Origin: a virus | Length of the DNA: 64,000 nucleotides | Reading direction: 5' to 3' (one strand) | Virus record (IMG/VR): IMGVR_UViG_3300022602_002120 | Span: 62,001 to 126,000 of that record | In this document: positions 28,541 through 37,801 of the stretch, in pieces | How the letters are laid out: each line of letters opens with the position of its first letter | Numbering within the stretch: position 1 is the first letter of the stretch | Made by a program: the position numbers and the translations under genes | The notes under the pieces: model-generated | Database searches by the model: none | What the model saw: only the letters and a program-made list of their open reading frames with translations | Told to the model about the DNA's origin: nothing

Positions 28541-30427
28541 ATGTCATATACAGTTACTACAACAGCTGGTAAAACCGTAGCTACAGTAGCAGACGGTACA
28601 GTTAATACCACAGCTACAAGCCTTACCCTTATTGGTAAGAACTATGCTGGTTATGGTATTTTCTTAAACGAAAACTATGTTACTTTACTAGAGAACTTTA
28701 GTAATAGCACACCACCAAGCGCACCATTAACAGGTCAACTATGGTACGATAATGTAAATGATATCTTAAAAGTATATAACTCAGCTTCAAACGTTTGGAA
28801 ACCTATTTCAAGTTCAATTTCCCAAGGTACCGCACCTAGTGCTAGCATTTCAGTTACCGGTGATATCTGGTGGGACACAACTAACGCACAATTAAAAATA
28901 TGGTCAGGTAGTGCTTGGATCACGATTGGTCCTACATACACAGCAACATCTGGTACATCAGGCCCAGTTACACAAAGCATCAACGATACTGGCGGCAACC
29001 CACACGTAGTAACTATGTTCTATGTGTCGAATAGTATTATTGCTATCTTAAGCAAAGATGCTACCTTTACACCACAAACAGCAATACCTGGATTTAGTAC
29101 AATTATTCCGGGTATGAACTTAATCAGTCAAAGTACACTATCAGGTGCACAATTCACAGGTGCTACAACAGGAGCAAGTACATTGGGTGGACTATCAGCT
29201 AGCCAATTCTTGCGTAGTGATATTGCACAAACAACCAATTACGCATTTGGTGCAGCCGGCGGCTTAACTGTAGGTAGTGATCTAAGTATTACTACTAGCT
29301 CGGGTACAGCGGTATTTGCAGAAAGCACAAATAATAAAAATATTGTATTTAATATAAACCAAAGCAATACCCCAACTACAGCATTAACCCTACAAGCATC
29401 TACTAACACAGTAGCAGTAGCTGGCCCATTAACAGTAGGCAGCGGAGCAACAGTTACAGGTGCTATTACAGGTACAAGTTACTTAAACGTAGCAGGCAAT
29501 GTCATGTCTGCTGGTGGTATCTTTAACGGATTAACAGTCAATGGAGCAACAAACCATTCTGGAAATATTACACCAACAGCAAATAATGTATCGTATTTAG
29601 GTAATGCCACAAATAGATACAACACAATTTACGGTGTAAACTTAGATGTGTTGACATTAACTACTGGCGGTGCAACAACATTTACACAGGTTAATAGTAG
29701 CGGTAACGTATTAGCACAAGCTGGTACATTTAACGACATGACCATTAATGGTATTACTAGAGTTACTGGTCTTACAAACTACTTAAATGTAACTGGTAAT
29801 ATTATGGGTGCTACGGCTACGTTTGGCACAGCAAACGTAAACGGTGCGATTAACTCAACTGGCCTTATTAATACAAGCGGCAACGTAAGTGCTAGCCAAG
29901 GTAGCTTTGGATCTATTGTTATCACAGGTAGCATGACACCATCTGCTAACATTTCAGCTAGCCAAAACTTAGGTAGTGCATCTAATTGGTTTGGTACTGT
30001 ATATTCTAATAGATTCCAAGGCGTATCAGTTAACGCATTATACGCTGACTTGGCAGAAAATTATTCAGCTGACGCCGCCTATGAGCCAGGTACAGTTGTA
30101 CAACTCAGTGGCGAACAAGAAATTACTATTTGTGATATAGATCTAAGCGATAATGTATTTGGAGTAGTAAGTACTGATCCGGCATATTTGATGAACAGTG
30201 GATTAACTGGTGAATATGTTGCAGCTGTGGCGTTAATAGGACGTACACCTGTTAGAGTAACAGGACAGGTTACAAAAGGTGATCGTTTAGTATCGGCAGG
30301 TAATGGTCTAGCACGAGCAGCAACTAATGGTGAAGCAACATCATTTAATGTAATTGGCCGTAGTTTAGAAGACAAAACAACGTTGACAGAAGGCATCGTT
30401 GAAGCTATAGTTAAATTAAACAGTTAA
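28541..30427 (+). CDS. Tail fibre protein with conserved C-terminal DLAE domain
   Basis: A 628-residue fibre. Residues 1-245 are the shared N-terminal domain of the trio (SLTLIGKNYAGYG, LTGQLWYDNVNDILKVY, GDIWWDTTNAQLKIW). The middle is a repetitive Thr/Asn/Gly shaft (VNGA, TGSM and NVSA repeats). The C-terminal 110 residues hold YADLAENYSADAAYEPGTVV, then NVFGVVSTDPAYLMN, RVTGQVTKGDRLVSAGNGLA, a domain found at the end of many phage and prophage fibres, often next to a peptidase S74 domain, which is not visible here. Likely the longest fibre of the set, at the host-contact end. Confidence 0.7.
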   Translation: MSYTVTTTAGKTVATVADGTVNTTATSLTLIGKNYAGYGIFLNENYVTLLENFSNSTPPSAPLTGQLWYDNVNDILKVYNSASNVWKPISSSISQGTAPSASISVTGDIWWDTTNAQLKIWSGSAWITIGPTYTATSGTSGPVTQSINDTGGNPHVVTMFYVSNSIIAILSKDATFTPQTAIPGFSTIIPGMNLISQSTLSGAQFTGATTGASTLGGLSASQFLRSDIAQTTNYAFGAAGGLTVGSDLSITTSSGTAVFAESTNNKNIVFNINQSNTPTTALTLQASTNTVAVAGPLTVGSGATVTGAITGTSYLNVAGNVMSAGGIFNGLTVNGATNHSGNITPTANNVSYLGNATNRYNTIYGVNLDVLTLTTGGATTFTQVNSSGNVLAQAGTFNDMTINGITRVTGLTNYLNVTGNIMGATATFGTANVNGAINSTGLINTSGNVSASQGSFGSIVITGSMTPSANISASQNLGSASNWFGTVYSNRFQGVSVNALYADLAENYSADAAYEPGTVVQLSGEQEITICDIDLSDNVFGVVSTDPAYLMNSGLTGEYVAAVALIGRTPVRVTGQVTKGDRLVSAGNGLARAATNGEATSFNVIGRSLEDKTTLTEGIVEAIVKLNS

Positions 30428-30436
30428 GGAATAGAA

Positions 30437-31375
30437 ATGGCGTACTCATCAGGTGGATTAATAGCAGCAACGGACTATAACACATTTGCGTCCGGTGCAA
30501 CAACTAACGCTTCAAATAATTTAAATTTTGTTTGGAGTACGGGCAATGGATCTTATGGATATGGACAAACCGCTGTTGGGCAAGTAGCATCTACTAACAC
30601 AGTAACAGCTACTCAATGGGCTAGTCTTATTAATACATTAAATAATGCGTTAACACACCAAGCTGGTTCGGGTAGTGGTATTAGTGCGCCAACCGCAGGT
30701 GGTACTATTACTTGGTTAAGTACACTGTCAAGCAGTATTGGTACAGCATATTCTAATAGGTTAAATTATGCTGCCCAAGGTAGTACAACTACAGGTAGCG
30801 GATATGGCTATGAGATTACTGGCACAAATGCTACATTTTCTGGGACATTTACGCGAACAATAACATGGTCAAGTGGAGATGCAGCACGTTATTTCTTTAA
30901 CTGTGGTGGCCAAATTAATTGGGTAATTACAAGTGCAGCAAATAATAACGGAACGCTACGTAGTGCTGACTTAGCTACTCAGTGGGCAACATATCAAGCA
31001 GGCGGTAGCATTAAAAATAACTCAGCTGTGCCTCGTACGGGTTCCGGTGGTACAGTAAATACCAGCGCAACTAGTTTAGGATACTGGAGTTTAACGACAT
31101 CGGCTCAGACTATTAGTCAAATTACATCAGCTAATTATCGTTATGAATATAACAGTGATTATACCTATGTTCAAGCATACACAAGCGCACAGAATGCGTC
31201 AGGCAACGGCGATCACGGTGCTGTAATTTATCTAGTATTTGGTTGGTATATGTATGAAACATACGCTGGTCTAAATGACAACGTCGACGTAACGGTTAAC
31301 CATCGTATTGACATTGTAGCTCCAAGTACTAGCGGTGGTCTTTCAGCATCGTGGGGTCTTCCAACTATCACATAA
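30437..31375 (+). CDS. Virion structural protein of the fibre cluster
   Basis: A 312-residue protein, Ser/Thr/Asn/Gly-rich. The N-terminus (GGLIAATDYNTFAS, then NFVWSTGNGSYGYGQ and ATQWASLINTLNNALTHQ) is a motif set I associate with tail-associated proteins of marine T4-like phages. The C-terminal part has aromatic beta-strand character (YRYEYNSDYTYVQAYTS, AVIYLVFGWYMYETYAG). AAGGA Shine-Dalgarno nine bases upstream of the ATG. It is the last gene of the structural block: a promoter for the next operon lies just after its stop. Function not known beyond probable virion location. Confidence 0.5.
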   Translation: MAYSSGGLIAATDYNTFASGATTNASNNLNFVWSTGNGSYGYGQTAVGQVASTNTVTATQWASLINTLNNALTHQAGSGSGISAPTAGGTITWLSTLSSSIGTAYSNRLNYAAQGSTTTGSGYGYEITGTNATFSGTFTRTITWSSGDAARYFFNCGGQINWVITSAANNNGTLRSADLATQWATYQAGGSIKNNSAVPRTGSGGTVNTSATSLGYWSLTTSAQTISQITSANYRYEYNSDYTYVQAYTSAQNASGNGDHGAVIYLVFGWYMYETYAGLNDNVDVTVNHRIDIVAPSTSGGLSASWGLPTIT

Positions 31376-31379
31376 TTGG

Positions 31380-31408
31380 TTGCTTTTTGCAGCCATTGGT
31401 GCTATACT
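31380..31408 (+). promoter_or_regulatory. Putative sigma70 extended -10 promoter of the glycan operon
   Basis: TTGCTT at 31380-31385, a 17-base spacer, then TATACT at 31403-31408 preceded by TGC (extended -10). It lies in the 47-base gap between the structural block and the long accessory operon, so transcription would begin near 31415, just ahead of the ATG at 31423. The spacer also contains an imperfect six-pair hairpin (GGTTGC and GCAGCC around five T). Confidence 0.5.
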
Positions 31409-31422
31409 AGATAATTACTAGT

Positions 31423-31737
31423 ATGAGCGACTTAGACAAACTTACCCAAGAAATACGTTTAGCCACTGACTATCAAGTCAATAAGCGTATCTTACGAGAA
31501 AAAATTCAAACTGACCTACAGGTAACACATAACAGCGGACTGTTTAAGGTTAACCCAGAGCTGATAGCGTTCCTCAACGCCTGGGACTCTAGTGAATTAT
31601 ACCTAGAAGATACCTATAACAACCCAATCAAAGTAAACAGACTTGAGTTTCTAGAACTGTGTAAACAACATTATCAAATGGTAATGAACACATGGCATAT
31701 TCAACATGATGAAATCAAACGTGCCCGCAAAGTCTAG
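31423..31737 (+). CDS. Hypothetical protein, first gene of accessory operon
   Basis: A 104-residue, mostly helical, charged protein with no family I recognise. It has a basic N-terminal helix (RLATDYQVNKRILREKIQTD), a centre with FKVNPELIAFLNAWDSSELY, and a C-terminal helix containing CKQHYQMVMNTWHIQHDEIK. No membrane segment or signal peptide. It directly follows the sigma70-like promoter and overlaps the next gene by 32 bases, so it is co-translated with the first glycosyltransferase-like protein. Function unknown. Confidence 0.5.
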   Translation: MSDLDKLTQEIRLATDYQVNKRILREKIQTDLQVTHNSGLFKVNPELIAFLNAWDSSELYLEDTYNNPIKVNRLEFLELCKQHYQMVMNTWHIQHDEIKRARKV

Positions 31738-32515
31738 AGGTGTACTACTATTTGCATTTAACACAGAAAAGACCAGCTATGTTACTATAGCTGAACGTTC
31801 TGCACGCATTGTTAAACACACCACAGGGCTTCCTGTTACCTTGGTTACAGAACAAGGAACCACCGCAGAAGGGTTTGACAACATAATATATGTTGGCAAT
31901 GAACTTAAAAATTACAAAGTGGGCGAGCAAGGAAGCTGGCGTAATGGCGACCGTTGGCGTGCATATGAACTAAGTCCCTACGATGAAACTATCCTAATAG
32001 ACAGCGACTATCTAATGTTAGATGATAATTTACTTAAGTTATTAGAACAAGACTTTGACTATCGCATAATGTCATACAATAATAAACCTGCCACAGCCTG
32101 GACTCTAAAGATGGGCTTGTTTAGTCATGATTACCTTTGGGCTACTGTAGTTCTATTCCGCAAAACAGCTCGTACTAAACTGTTATTTGATCTAGTTGGG
32201 CGCATTCAACGCAATTATCTATACTATGTGAAACTCTATCACATGCGTGAAGGTAACTTCCGCAATGACTATGCTTTTACTATTGCTAACAATATCCTAA
32301 ATGGCTACGATCTAAGTTTTGGTCAAGGTATAGTTACACCTATGCTGACATTTGCTGATGTAACTACTAGCATTACAGTTAAAAACTCTATGCTAGTGGT
32401 CAAAGAACGTGAAAAAGCCTATGTAATACCTCGTCAGAACATACATGTTATGGACAAAGGATATTTACTCAGCGATAACTTTGGCAACTTTGTGGATACT
32501 GTATGCGCAGAATAG
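31706..32515 (+). CDS. Putative GT-A type glycosyltransferase
   Basis: A 269-residue protein. After a short N-terminus comes a strand GVLLFAFNTEKTSYVTIAER, then a YDETILIDSDYLML segment in which DSD fits the metal-binding DxD of GT-A (GT8-like) transferases, then ATVVLFRKTARTKLLFDLV and NDYAFTIANNILNGY. This layout (first strand, DxD near residue 95, a later NDYAF acid pair) suits a nucleotide-sugar transferase acting in the host cytoplasm. It overlaps the next gene, a distant paralogue, by 13 bases. Sugar and acceptor cannot be read. The family call is by pattern only. Confidence 0.5.
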   Translation: MMKSNVPAKSRGVLLFAFNTEKTSYVTIAERSARIVKHTTGLPVTLVTEQGTTAEGFDNIIYVGNELKNYKVGEQGSWRNGDRWRAYELSPYDETILIDSDYLMLDDNLLKLLEQDFDYRIMSYNNKPATAWTLKMGLFSHDYLWATVVLFRKTARTKLLFDLVGRIQRNYLYYVKLYHMREGNFRNDYAFTIANNILNGYDLSFGQGIVTPMLTFADVTTSITVKNSMLVVKEREKAYVIPRQNIHVMDKGYLLSDNFGNFVDTVCAE

Positions 32516-33369
32516 CTCAACATCAAGCACAGCAAGGTTTCTTTACCATTGCGCAGAATACTCCAGATGTAGATTATCTACAGCTAGCATACCTACAGGC
32601 CTTGAGCATTAAGTTAACCATGCCAGATAGCCTATATGCTGTGGCTGTTGATAAACCAACACTAGAATCTGTAACTGACCAGCATCGCCAGGTATTTGAC
32701 TATATTATTACCATAGAGCATGATGAAGCTGTCAATGACGATTGGAAGTTACGCAATGAATGGCAAGTGTTTTTCCTAACTCCGTTTAAAGAAACTATTA
32801 AATTAGAAAGTGATATTGTGTTTACCCGTAGTATTGCTCATTGGTGGCATACCTTTAGATTAAAGAACATTGTACTTAGTCAAGGATGTAAAGATTACTA
32901 TGGTAAGAACAGCATGGATAGAACATATCGCCAACTGTTTGATGATAATCAATTACCTGATGTATATAATGGACTGATGTATTATCGTTATAGCCCGGAA
33001 GCCGCTGAGTTCTTTTGGTACGCACGACACATATTTCAAAACTGGAATATAGTTAAAGACCTATTAATTAAGTGCTACGACGATGAGCCTACTACAGATG
33101 TAGTGTATGCTCTAGCGGCTAAGATAGTAGGGGTAGAAACCTGTACTATTCCTGGTGTAGATTTTATTAACTTTACACATATGAAGCCTGCAATTAACAA
33201 ATTTAGTTCAGCATTACCATGGCATGAATTAGCTGTATACGAACTTGAATTACCTATGGTTAGAATTAACAACATTAACCAATACCACCCTCTACATTAC
33301 CAAGATAAGAGTTGGGCCTCAGATGAACTAATCAAGGAATACGAAGATGGATTGGCAAGAAGAGTTTAA
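32503..33369 (+). CDS. Putative GT-A type glycosyltransferase, paralogue of preceding gene
   Basis: A 288-residue protein. The block LTPFKETIKLESDIVFTRSI matches LSPYDETILIDSDYLMLDDN of the preceding gene in spacing and in the S-D acid pair, so the two are distant paralogues from tandem duplication. Other features are DYLQLAYLQALSIKLTMPDS near the N-terminus and VYNGLMYYRYSPEAAEFFWY in the middle, again like GT-A folds reporting an acceptor site. No membrane segment. Overlaps its neighbours by 13 and 23 bases. Predicted cytoplasmic sugar transferase; donor unknown. Confidence 0.5.
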   Translation: MRRIAQHQAQQGFFTIAQNTPDVDYLQLAYLQALSIKLTMPDSLYAVAVDKPTLESVTDQHRQVFDYIITIEHDEAVNDDWKLRNEWQVFFLTPFKETIKLESDIVFTRSIAHWWHTFRLKNIVLSQGCKDYYGKNSMDRTYRQLFDDNQLPDVYNGLMYYRYSPEAAEFFWYARHIFQNWNIVKDLLIKCYDDEPTTDVVYALAAKIVGVETCTIPGVDFINFTHMKPAINKFSSALPWHELAVYELELPMVRINNINQYHPLHYQDKSWASDELIKEYEDGLARRV

Positions 33370-33700
33370 TGCGGCTATAGCTGCAATGGCAATCGTGCCA
33401 GAACCTATAGAATATCGCTTGCATTATGATGATGGCGGTAATATTATTATGTGTACGATGCAGCAACACCCAAAAGACACAGAATACTTGGTTGTAGATA
33501 AAGAAATCTACGAAAATTATGCTCGTTATCGTGTAAATGTTGATAAAAAACGTCTAATAAAGATTGACATAAACCCAGGGGTGAGTGTACAATTAAAACG
33601 TAGCAATCAAGGATTTAAAACTGTAAAACATCATGCTGGCTTATTAATAGAGCCAGATGAAACCTATGAAGATATAGAATACTATGACACAACTTATTGA
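33347..33700 (+). CDS. Hypothetical protein of the glycan operon
   Basis: A 117-residue protein without a family I recognise. It contains EYRLHYDDGGNIIMCTMQQH, then LVVDKEIYENYARYRV and an IDINPGVSVQLKRS segment, suggesting a small beta-rich fold. The final residues are acidic and Tyr-rich (EDIEYYDTTY). It overlaps its upstream neighbour by 23 bases and the downstream glycosyltransferase-like gene by 17 bases, so it is translated as part of the same unit. Function unknown. Confidence 0.45.
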   Translation: MDWQEEFNAAIAAMAIVPEPIEYRLHYDDGGNIIMCTMQQHPKDTEYLVVDKEIYENYARYRVNVDKKRLIKIDINPGVSVQLKRSNQGFKTVKHHAGLLIEPDETYEDIEYYDTTY

Positions 33701-34577
33701 TATAGCTGACTTGGACGTAATTTACCTAACATATGACGAACCTAATAAAGAACAAAATTGGATTAAAATTCAAAACATGGTACCATGGGCAAAAAGGGTT
33801 GACGGGGTTAAGGGATCTGACGCCGCACACAAAGCGTGCGCTGACATCAGTGATACAGATCGTTTTGTGGTCATTGACGGTGATAATATTCCCGATCCAC
33901 AATTTTTTAACCTTCAGCTTGCTCTCGATGATACTAGTAGCGGATGCGTATTTCGCTGGCGTGCTCGCAACTTTATTAATGGGCTACAGTACGGAAACGG
34001 AGGTCTAAGTTGCTGGACTAAAGAATTTGTCTATGCAATGAAAACGCATGAAGCCACTGACGGTGATAGTAAGAATGATGTAGAGTTTTGTTTTTACCCT
34101 AACTATTGGGCCATGGCAGATTGTTATAGTACAACTTACCCAAATCAAACACCATTTCAAGCATGGAGAGCAGGCTTTAGAGAAGGTGTTAAGATGTGTT
34201 TAGATCGAGGCACTAAGCCTAGCCTACAAGAGTTTGAAAGTAAAGTGCATCATCGCAACTATGATCATTTGTGTATTTGGCAAACAGTAGGAGCAGATGT
34301 GGAGCATGGTTTTTGGGCAATATATGGCGCACGCTTGGGCACATGTTTAACAATGCTAGAAGATTGGGATTATCGTAAGGTGCAAGATTTTGATGAACTG
34401 TCTTTGTTGTGGGAAAAATATAAAGATCCTCAGCCTGGAACGAGTACAGAATACGGCATGCGCTTACGCCAACGTCTAGGCTTGCCTATTGTAGACATGG
34501 ATGTAGAACAGAGTCGTTTCTTCAAACATCATTATAAGAGTAATTTCCGTAATCGTGGAATAATGGAGAGAGAATGA
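33684..34577 (+). CDS. Putative glycosyltransferase, paralogue of the gene at 53189
   Basis: A 297-residue protein. The segment DLDVIYLTYDEPNKEQNW, then VKGSDAAHKACADISDTDRF, VVIDGDNIPDPQF and ARNFINGLQYGNGGLSCW matches, block by block, the C-terminal half of the 438-residue protein at 53189 (LDIIYISNGEPQAEQWYEH, GRSEAYKAAANASQTDWFF, SRNPVNGLEYGHMGI). DGDN near residue 67 is a candidate DxD motif. C-terminal parts share TPFQAWRAGFREGVKM with TWRTAFREVLKL. Likely a GT-A glycosyltransferase family of aquatic phages; substrate unknown. Start overlaps the upstream gene by 17 bases. Confidence 0.5.
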   Translation: MTQLIDIADLDVIYLTYDEPNKEQNWIKIQNMVPWAKRVDGVKGSDAAHKACADISDTDRFVVIDGDNIPDPQFFNLQLALDDTSSGCVFRWRARNFINGLQYGNGGLSCWTKEFVYAMKTHEATDGDSKNDVEFCFYPNYWAMADCYSTTYPNQTPFQAWRAGFREGVKMCLDRGTKPSLQEFESKVHHRNYDHLCIWQTVGADVEHGFWAIYGARLGTCLTMLEDWDYRKVQDFDELSLLWEKYKDPQPGTSTEYGMRLRQRLGLPIVDMDVEQSRFFKHHYKSNFRNRGIMERE

Positions 34578-35428
34578 AATTACTCAATGACTCTTTAACT
34601 AACTATTTTGATTTTAAATTTAACATGGATTCTGCGGGGAATCAGGTAAGTTGGTGCCCTTATAATTTTGTGGACAATAATAAAAAGAACCTTGTAATCA
34701 CCATTGGTGATTCTTGGACCTGGGGCGCTGATATATGTGATGGCGATGCTACAGAACAAAGACTTAAGGATGTATTTGGAGCAATTATAGCAAATGAACT
34801 TTCAGCTGATTTTTTAAATTTAGGGCAAAGCGGATCTTGTAATTTTCATATACTGCGACGACTAGAAGAACTCGACGCTATCATACCACTCCTCGAATAC
34901 GACAAAATTTTAATAATTTGTGTGTACACAGAGGCATGCAGATCTATAGATAGCGAGTATGATAGAAAAATTGATTATATAAAGTGGTTTAAGAATAATA
35001 ATTTTCAAGATATATTAAAATATCACAATGGTCTATTTCAAGAAACTATTGTTGATCTAGAAAAGAAGCACCCGCATGTCAAATTAGTAATTGGCAATAA
35101 CTTTGTAGAACCAATTGGCATGGATACACGTTTAAATATATTGTCTAAAAATTGGGTAGAAGTATATAATGAACAAGCCATTCATGGCGAATATGTCAGA
35201 CCCTGTTATGTAATGAGCCATTGGGTTTTTGACAAAATTAGAGATTTTATTATTTTGATGTACCCTGATATTGACCGTGTTGAATTTAATAATTGGATGA
35301 TAGGGCTGATAGAAACAGCAAAAGACAGAAAAGAATTTACAATAAATCCAACATATTTTAAAGGTATAAGCCATCCTCTTAAGCTAGGACACAAAATATG
35401 GGCAAATTATATTCTTGAGAATTTATAA
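34574..35428 (+). CDS. SGNH/GDSL-hydrolase-like protein
   Basis: A 284-residue protein. Block I is VITIGDSWTWGAD with the candidate nucleophile Ser; block II/III is LNLGQSGSCNFHILRRL; the C-terminal His block is ISHPLKLGHKIWANYI. The Asp normally three residues before the His is missing (sequence GISH). SGNH enzymes remove or transfer acyl groups, frequently O-acetyl groups on glycans. Here the missing Asp leaves activity uncertain. Its ATG overlaps the previous stop (ATGA) and its stop overlaps the next start by one base. One of eight SGNH-like proteins in the plus-strand operon. Confidence 0.6.
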   Translation: MKLLNDSLTNYFDFKFNMDSAGNQVSWCPYNFVDNNKKNLVITIGDSWTWGADICDGDATEQRLKDVFGAIIANELSADFLNLGQSGSCNFHILRRLEELDAIIPLLEYDKILIICVYTEACRSIDSEYDRKIDYIKWFKNNNFQDILKYHNGLFQETIVDLEKKHPHVKLVIGNNFVEPIGMDTRLNILSKNWVEVYNEQAIHGEYVRPCYVMSHWVFDKIRDFIILMYPDIDRVEFNNWMIGLIETAKDRKEFTINPTYFKGISHPLKLGHKIWANYILENL

Positions 35429-36396
35429 TGAAATATACATTAGAACTTGAGAATGATATATTATGGAATATTATTCCATTGGTTGCTTTTTTAAAAAATA
35501 ACGAAGGCAAAGATATTGAATTAACCGTAAATCAAGAATCTCATTGCCTACGGTTTTGTCGAGTGTATGAACTATTAGATATATTTGAGTTTAACTCTGT
35601 GACAATTTTTACCCGTAACGCATTAGAATATCATGACAAGTATAGAATTATGAATAATAATTGTTCTTGTTCTTGGAATTATTGGTTAGATAACGGAGCA
35701 ACCTACTTTAATCAAAAAACAGATTATAGATGGAACGGAAATAAATTATTTGGATGCTTTTATGGAAGACCGACAGCTGCCAGACTAGGCATAGCAAGTC
35801 ATTTATATAAAGAATATGTTAATAAATCTTTATTGTGTATAAAATTTAAAAATATTAACGAAGATGACCGAAAATTATTTGAGTTAGAACGGTTATATTC
35901 TTGGCACCCAGAAATGTTGCATCTATTATCTAATTTAATTGATAATAATATTAATCAATATTACAATTTTCCAGCATATAACTATGCCAGCGGAGATTAT
36001 GATTTTAATCATCCATTAAACGAGTTATATAGTGATATTTTTGTTGATATAGTAGTCGAAGCACATAATTTAGGTAATAGCTTTTATCCGACAGAAAAAA
36101 TAGCTAGAGCTATATTATGTAAGAAACCGTTTATTGTAATGGCTACAAAAAATTATTTGTATTATTTAAAACAAATAGGGTTTAAAACATTTACTGACTT
36201 GTGGGATGAAAATTACGATTTTCTCTATGGAAAAGATAGATACTATGCTATAATACAATTAATTGACAAATTAGCATCGATGAGTCAAAACGAAATACAA
36301 CAATTACATGAAAAAAGTCAGGATATAGTTGAACATAACTATAATTTATTAACTTCACTTTCATTTAGTAAACTTATAGTGAGAAAGCATGACTAA
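35428..36396 (+). CDS. Putative glycosyltransferase, TEK-motif family, copy 1
   Basis: A 322-residue protein. Its C-terminal block from about residue 218 reads YPTEKIARAILCKKPFIVMA, then LKQIGFKTFTDLWDENYD. The same block occurs in the genes at 37788 and 43353, so these are three paralogues. The order Thr-Glu-Lys, then a Pro-Phe pair, then GFKTF and DE.YD resembles the C-terminal nucleotide-binding half of GT-B/fucosyltransferase-like enzymes (V-TEK-W-A), but that link is weak inference. No membrane segment. It is followed directly by a radical SAM gene, a pairing repeated at 37788/38845. Confidence 0.45.
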   Translation: MKYTLELENDILWNIIPLVAFLKNNEGKDIELTVNQESHCLRFCRVYELLDIFEFNSVTIFTRNALEYHDKYRIMNNNCSCSWNYWLDNGATYFNQKTDYRWNGNKLFGCFYGRPTAARLGIASHLYKEYVNKSLLCIKFKNINEDDRKLFELERLYSWHPEMLHLLSNLIDNNINQYYNFPAYNYASGDYDFNHPLNELYSDIFVDIVVEAHNLGNSFYPTEKIARAILCKKPFIVMATKNYLYYLKQIGFKTFTDLWDENYDFLYGKDRYYAIIQLIDKLASMSQNEIQQLHEKSQDIVEHNYNLLTSLSFSKLIVRKHD

Positions 36397-37801
36397 ATCA
36401 AAATTTATGAGCGCAGCAGAAGAAATGAAAGACAAACTAGGTCCTAGTCTTTGCTTGGCTAAATGGCAACAGGTAAGCCTACACCTACCAACAGGACTTA
36501 ACAATAGCTGTTACCATCCCCCATTACATGAGATTGATGCGGCACCTTTAGTGTTTCATCCTAGTGCCTTACATAACACAGCATATAAGAAAGAACAGCG
36601 TAAGAAAATGCTAGAGGGCACTCGTCCTAAAGAGTGTAACTACTGCTGGACCATGGAAGATGCTGGACACTTAAGTGATCGTCACTATCGTAGTGGTGAA
36701 CCCTGGGCGGCAGAACATTATGACACAATTAAAGACCTACCCTGGGATGCTGACGTTACTCCTAGTTATGTAGAAGTAAACTTCAGTCACGGCTGTAATC
36801 TAGCTTGCTCTTACTGTAGCCCACAGTTTAGTACAGAATGGCAGAAAGATATTGATCGTTGGGGTGCTTATCCTACAAGCAAACCTCATAATGCGCCTGA
36901 ACACTTCCAAGGTCGACGCAAACCTATTCCAGTTAAAGATGATAATCCTTATGTAGATGCGTTTTGGTCTTGGTGGCCTGAACTGTATCCTAAACTAAAA
37001 CATTTCCGTATGACAGGTGGTGAACCTCTAATGGACAAGAACACGCATCGTGTGTTCGACTATATCCTAGCGGCACCTAAGAGCGACTTACACGTAGATG
37101 TTACAAGTAACTTTAGCGTAGAGCCAGAACTGTTTAACAAGTATATAGACAAAGTTAAGCAGTTATGTGAAGGCACACGCATTGAACACTTCATGCAGTA
37201 TGTAAGCCTTGACACTGGTATTCCAGAACATGCTAGTTATATTCGTCGTGGCTTAAATCCTAGTAGGGTAGTTGACTATACTACTCGTTTCTTAGAAGAA
37301 ATTCCAGGACGCAATAGCCTAACGTTTATTATTACCATGAACAATCTTAGCATTTTAGGCCTAAAACGCTTGTTAGAAGAAATCTTGTTTTTGCGTAAAC
37401 AATATAGTTCAACTTATCAACGTGTTTGGTTCGATACTCCTGTGCTACGTACACCTAGTTGGCAGAGTCTACAAATACTTCCAGAAAGCTACACTGTGAT
37501 ATTAGCTGATGTAGTCAAGTATATGAAACAGAATCGATTAGACGAAAACAGTGATCGTTTTGATGGTTTCAAAGACTATGAAATACAACGCATGGAACGT
37601 GACCTAGATTGGATGAAGAAAGGCAAGAAACTCAGCGACAAGTATCTACATGAACAACGTGCTGACTTTTACCGTTTCTTCAATGAATATGACAAACGTC
37701 GTGGTGCCACTACCAAGGATGCCCGTGATGAAACATTCTTAGATGTGTTTCCAGAAATGAAAGAATTTTGGATGGAGTGCAAATATCATGCCGAAAATTA
37801 A
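36389..37801 (+). CDS. Radical SAM protein with N-terminal twitch-type cysteines, copy 1
   Basis: A 470-residue radical SAM enzyme. The core motif C136-x3-C140-x2-C143 (HGCNLACSYC) would bind the SAM-cleaving 4Fe-4S cluster, and TGGEP (near residue 212) is the usual SAM-contact motif. Ahead of the core lie C22, C41, C83 and C86, with spacing close to the four cysteines of twitch auxiliary-cluster domains such as BtrN, but placed N-terminally. I recall NCBI naming such proteins twitch domain-containing radical SAM proteins. It belongs with the copy at 38845 to subgroup 1 (shared HEID/HQID and CxYCW..ED). Substrate unknown; glycan neighbours suggest sugar or peptide modification. Confidence 0.8.
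   Translation: MTKSKFMSAAEEMKDKLGPSLCLAKWQQVSLHLPTGLNNSCYHPPLHEIDAAPLVFHPSALHNTAYKKEQRKKMLEGTRPKECNYCWTMEDAGHLSDRHYRSGEPWAAEHYDTIKDLPWDADVTPSYVEVNFSHGCNLACSYCSPQFSTEWQKDIDRWGAYPTSKPHNAPEHFQGRRKPIPVKDDNPYVDAFWSWWPELYPKLKHFRMTGGEPLMDKNTHRVFDYILAAPKSDLHVDVTSNFSVEPELFNKYIDKVKQLCEGTRIEHFMQYVSLDTGIPEHASYIRRGLNPSRVVDYTTRFLEEIPGRNSLTFIITMNNLSILGLKRLLEEILFLRKQYSSTYQRVWFDTPVLRTPSWQSLQILPESYTVILADVVKYMKQNRLDENSDRFDGFKDYEIQRMERDLDWMKKGKKLSDKYLHEQRADFYRFFNEYDKRRGATTKDARDETFLDVFPEMKEFWMECKYHAEN
37788..37798 (+). repeat. 11-bp junction repeat ATGCCGAAAAT (second copy 38845-38855)
   Basis: The same eleven bases form the overlap of gene end and next gene start at both borders of the second TEK glycosyltransferase. 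Upstream genes end in Ala-Glu-Asn and downstream genes begin Met-Pro-Lys-Ile in both places. The repeat could be a scar of recombination or duplication of the gene pair. Confidence 0.5.

Noticed and set aside
33733-34008. 91-codon +1 ORF inside the glycosyltransferase-like gene
   Set aside because: No Shine-Dalgarno, no clear domain order; looks like the generic +1 shadow of AT-rich phage genes.
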